64,000 bases of DNA from Monarcha castaneiventris obscurior (lineage: Eukaryota; Chordata; Aves; Passeriformes; Monarchidae). Where the stretch lies: contig JAMPIT010000894.1 of the NCBI GenBank assembly GCA_026261815.1, positions 59,057,647 through 59,121,646 of the forward strand, given 5' to 3'. Under the pieces are notes generated by a model. That model worked only from the letters and a program-made list of their open reading frames with translations, was not told the origin of the DNA and ran no database searches. Shown here in pieces: positions 60,936 through 64,000 of the stretch. How positions within the stretch are numbered: position 1 is the stretch's first letter; each line of letters opens with the position of its first letter. The translations under genes were made by a program, and so were the position numbers.

Positions 60936-61640
60936 CTAGCTTCTACAGGTAATGTTGGTGGGGAAGTCAGGGTCTTCTTCCAAATGAGCAAACAAATGCT
61001 TTAATTGACAGGTGGCTAAATCTCGTGTGGGTCTTACCCACTTAATTGCTCCCAGTAACTTTTGGAAATCATTCAATGTTTTGACATCAGGCCTTAAAGT
61101 TAATTGCTGTAGTTTTGCATTTTGTTCAGGTAATATCCTAAATATTTCCAAGGAGGGATCTATTGAATTTTTCAGGGGCCACCTGCAACCCATGCTGAGT
61201 AAGACTAAGATGCTGAATAGTATCTTGCAAATATGAACCATCCTGTCCACAAACTGAACTGTCATCCACATAATGATATATGGTGCTCTGAGGATACTGA
61301 GCCCCCACTGAGGGCCCAGGGCATTGGCCACGAAAAGCTGACAAATATCCCCTGAGGGAGCACCGTCCAACGGTATCGATGCATGGGACAGAAAAGGCAA
61401 AATACTCCTGATCATCAGGATATAAAAAGGATAGTAGAAAAGCAGTCTTTTAAATCAATAACAAGTTCCAATCTTGGGCAATAAAGGAAGATCCAGAGTG
61501 CCTGGCTACAGGGCACCCATGGGTTTTAGGACTGCAGTGATGGCCTGGAAATCATACAATAATTGCTACTTTCCCAACTTCTACGGGATCACAAAAATAG
61601 GGATATTCCAGGGCCTAGTAGAAGGAACTATGTGTGTTGT
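60936..61640 (-). pseudogene. pol: class II reverse transcriptase, second provirus
   Basis: It contains an IPIFVI block near 61600, a DLKDCFF-like region broken by stops (about 61450), an IYHYVDD-type catalytic loop (about 61260; both Asp residues present) and a LLGAIKWVRP thumb segment (about 61040). Several stops and frameshifts lie between the open stretches (61415-60936 and 61344-61138), so no full enzyme is encoded. Confidence 0.8.
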
Positions 61641-62212
61641 CTGTAATTATTTTTGTACTAGCTGGTTTGCCTTAATTAGCTTATCCCTTTCAAGGCCACT
61701 AGTCTACCTAAACAACTGTGGTGTTCTGTTGGCACATCAGGAGTCCCAGCCATCCTCAAAACACTTTGCTGGACTGGTTCCAACATCCTCAGCTCTTTGA
61801 ACAATGGGGCTACATACAGAAAACATAAATTTTACCCTATGGTTTCAATGTTGATGTTATCAAGTTCACAGTTTATTTGTAGGCCTGTGACTCCAATGAT
61901 GCTAGCAGTCTGCACACAGAAGAAAAAAATTTAATTCTGGGACAGCCTCAGAAAACAATGTGGTTCTTGTAAAAGTCCTCCAACTTCAAGCTCATGGGTT
62001 TTCCTTTCAGAGATTTGGATTGAAAATTCTTGTAGCCTGTAACCCCAGAAAAGAGATAAAGTATACAAAATATGGGCTCTCCAGGTGAAATATTCTGGCC
62101 TAGTGAAATCCAGCAAAAACGGAAAGCCTGTGGAATGTCTTAGTCTAAGCAGTAAAAGTGAGAAGAGGGGGGAAAAGGAGCTTCAAGCAACCTAAGCCAG
62201 AAATACTTTGCT
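61641..62212. other. expected protease/dUTPase region, unrecognised
   Basis: It lies between gag and RT, where pro should be. I could not recognise protease or dUTPase motifs with confidence. Confidence 0.35.
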
Positions 62213-62521
62213 TTGGTTTTCAGCCCACTTCTGTTTCTCTATTCCTCCAAGTTACCAAATTACAGACACCCCAGCAATTCCTACCAAGGGAATTTCAACC
62301 ACGTTAATGAAGGTTTTACCGTTGCTTTCAATACAGATGTCACTTCATTTGGACCCCCTGCCCAACTTTCTTATTATCCAGTTTTTTATTATTATGTTTA
62401 TTTCTCCTTAATTCTGCTGCAATGCTTTCTCTTTGTGAAAACTGGAAACAAATTTAAAATACAGCTCAGTTTCATTAATTTAAAAAGTCATCTGAAAAAA
62501 CATTTACGGATTAAGCTCTGA
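62213..62521 (+). other. exon-like insert of unknown origin
   Basis: A CTTTGGTTTTCAG acceptor-like string ends at 62221, and a 102-codon plus-strand frame crosses it. The composition changes abruptly at 62521 into GC-rich gag. It could be inserted host sequence or chance. I do not recognise the product. Confidence 0.2.
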
Positions 62522-63616
62522 AGCCCGAGAAGGGCCCCCTGGGCGCCCCGCGCGTGGTGCACGTGTCAGGCGCACACATAGTGGGGCGGCCTCCAGGGCC
62601 CGCCGGCCCTGGCTGCCACCACCTTCAGCGGCTGAGTGAAGCACAGTGAGGGTGAAGCAGGCAGGGGGGCGGTGCCGGGGCCCTGCCCGTGCTGGGACTG
62701 CTGCTCCTGTCTCCGGGCTTGCTGCCAGGGCCCCGGAAGGAGTTGCTGGAGCTGCGGGGAAAGGCAGTGGGCACGCCAAGGGCTGTGGAGCAGGGAAGCG
62801 GCAGCGCTACCTGAACCACCCCGACCCACCAGACAGCCCCCGGGATGAGGGGTCTGGTGAGGGTACATAAGGGGCAAACATTTCATCGCTAAATACAGGA
62901 GGGGGAGCAACAGAGGTTGTACATACTGGGGGGGTTTCTCTGAGGCTGATAATTGACAGGCATGGCCAATAACATGGGAATATCTCCCCTTTCTAGGGCT
63001 TCTTCCCTGCACTTCTCTATTAAATGTCGAAGGCTTAATGAGATTGCCGCAGTAAATCAAGTAAAGGAATCACGGGAGGAGAAGGACAAGAATGAACTAA
63101 CACTTGAGCCATAGTGGATAATGCAGCAGCTGAATTTTTTACAGGAGTTAAAGAAGGATAAAGATCAGGCTTTTTCTCAGGATCGGTAGGGCCGGGATCA
63201 AAGACATTGCTAGGCTCCTGAGAGTAATCATCTGCCAGTTCAGGAGGCACTTCTGTGTAGGCATGGTTGACACGTGAAGCAGTCTCCAAATTAAAAATAT
63301 CTGTTACAGGGTGCTCACAAACCTGCTCAGCAGGCTGCAAAGTTTTTAAAGCGGTATACACAGTTTTTTCCCAGGTAACTAACATATTGTCAGTGATCGG
63401 TCATCCTTGTCTTTTCTGTGCTTCTAATGCAGCTCCTACCTTTTCCCACACGTTAGCGTTGTAGGAGCCATGTGCGGAGAATACATTAGAATTGCTATTC
63501 AATCATACTAATAAAGCAGCTGACTTAACTCTCGGGGTTTTAGATCCCTGTTCTCTTAAAATTCTATGTAAAAATTCTAAATAGAGCTTAAGCTCATGGG
63601 ATGTAGACTATCCCAT
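62522..63616 (-). pseudogene. gag: gag of second provirus, disrupted
   Basis: The ATG at 63616-63614 is followed two codons later by TAG (63610-63608). After that stop the frame still reads as a matrix-like domain (SHELKLYLEFLHRILREQG) with another stop further on. A second open stretch (63385-63035) holds an acidic, PPEL- and YPSL-containing linker. The GC-rich part (62522-62870) is the Pro/Ala-rich linker region. No capsid or nucleocapsid was recognised. Confidence 0.7.
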
Positions 63617-63740
63617 AGTTCTGCGTTTGCAGTCTCACCTGTCCAGCGGGTAGAGACGAGGGTCGGGGATACCCTGCCACACAGCTTGGTTTGAATGCAG
63701 CGTCGCTACCAGAGATTCACTAATTGTGTCCCTTCACTGT

Positions 63741-63758
63741 GTTCCTGTGCGGGTGCCA
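63741..63758 (-). promoter_or_regulatory. primer-binding site, tRNA-Lys-like
   Basis: The minus strand reads TGGCACCCGCACAGGAAC immediately after the LTR end. It differs at three positions from the classical Lys3 primer-binding site. Confidence 0.75.
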
Positions 63759-63760
63759 CT

Positions 63761-64000
63761 GGTAGCGATTAGAAGAAACATGGACCCTGTTCTAAGTAGA
63801 CAGAATCGCTTTATTAAGCATACACCAGTATTTATATGTTTTTCGGTGTACAACTTCAGGATCAAACTATGCAGCCAGTGATTAGGAGACTTTCCCAAAT
63901 CCTTAAAACATCCTAAAAACCCCAAAAATCCCCAAAAATCTTCCCAAATCCCAAACTCCCAATCCTGAAACTCCCAAAATCTCCCCAAAAGCCCTCAAAA
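63761..64000 (-). mobile_element. 5' LTR of second provirus, cut by window end
   Basis: Read on the minus strand: a CCAAAAATCC-type low-complexity U3 (63890-64000), an ATATAAATAC box near 63829-63838, AATAAA at 63810-63815, and a U5 ending CTACCA just before the primer-binding site. The U3 start is outside the window. Confidence 0.75.

Noticed and set aside
62566..63060. 164-codon minus-strand frame as a host gene
   Set aside because: It lies within the Pro/Ala-rich gag linker of the second provirus, partly out of frame.

Overview
The window looks like vertebrate, most probably avian (passerine-like) nuclear DNA. The evidence is many retroviral LTRs whose layouts I recognise from bird genomes, long AT-rich non-coding stretches, and no long host reading frames. 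No intact host protein-coding gene can be supported. The family assignments come from reading the sequence and from memory of bird repeats; no database search was run.

Layout. Positions 1-26 kb are mostly AT-rich sequence with four LTRs or LTR-like pieces (1.87-3.11, 7.9-8.7, 12.17-12.72 and 18.5-18.9 kb). Positions 26.2-35.0 kb hold an LTR carrying a 1.3-kb GAA/TTC expansion, then a minus-strand betaretrovirus-like (class II) provirus (about 29.6-35.0 kb). That provirus keeps a matrix fragment, dUTPase, protease, RT, RNase H, integrase and a possible Env start, all broken, and a later LTR cuts its integrase. A clean 350-bp solo LTR with a 6-bp target duplication lies at 37.745-38.094 kb. From about 38.6 to 49.7 kb there is a complex higher-order repeat: units of about 160-190 bp, GGCAA arrays, direct and inverted copies of larger blocks, and a CpG-rich core at 47-48.3 kb. 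A plus-strand class I retroviral 3' end (integrase tail, env, polypurine tract, LTR) abuts it at 49.7-52.17 kb.

Positions 53.06-54.7 kb look subtelomeric. A minisatellite of about 39 bp with nine CCAT anchors is followed by a degenerate TTAGGG array, which is split by an LTR insertion flanked by GGTTAG. A CpG-rich, promoter-like segment lies at 56.9-57.5 kb. Positions 58.2-64.0 kb hold a second minus-strand class II provirus (LTR, Lys-type primer-binding site, gag with an early stop, RT). Its RNase H is separated from its RT by about 1.8 kb of nested LTRs.

Together the region behaves as a retroelement and satellite sink: nested insertions, deletions and local amplification. That pattern fits a subtelomere, W chromosome or other low-recombination compartment, though the sequence alone cannot say which. 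The least explained structure is the 38.6-49.7 kb repeat block with inverted arms around a CpG-rich core.
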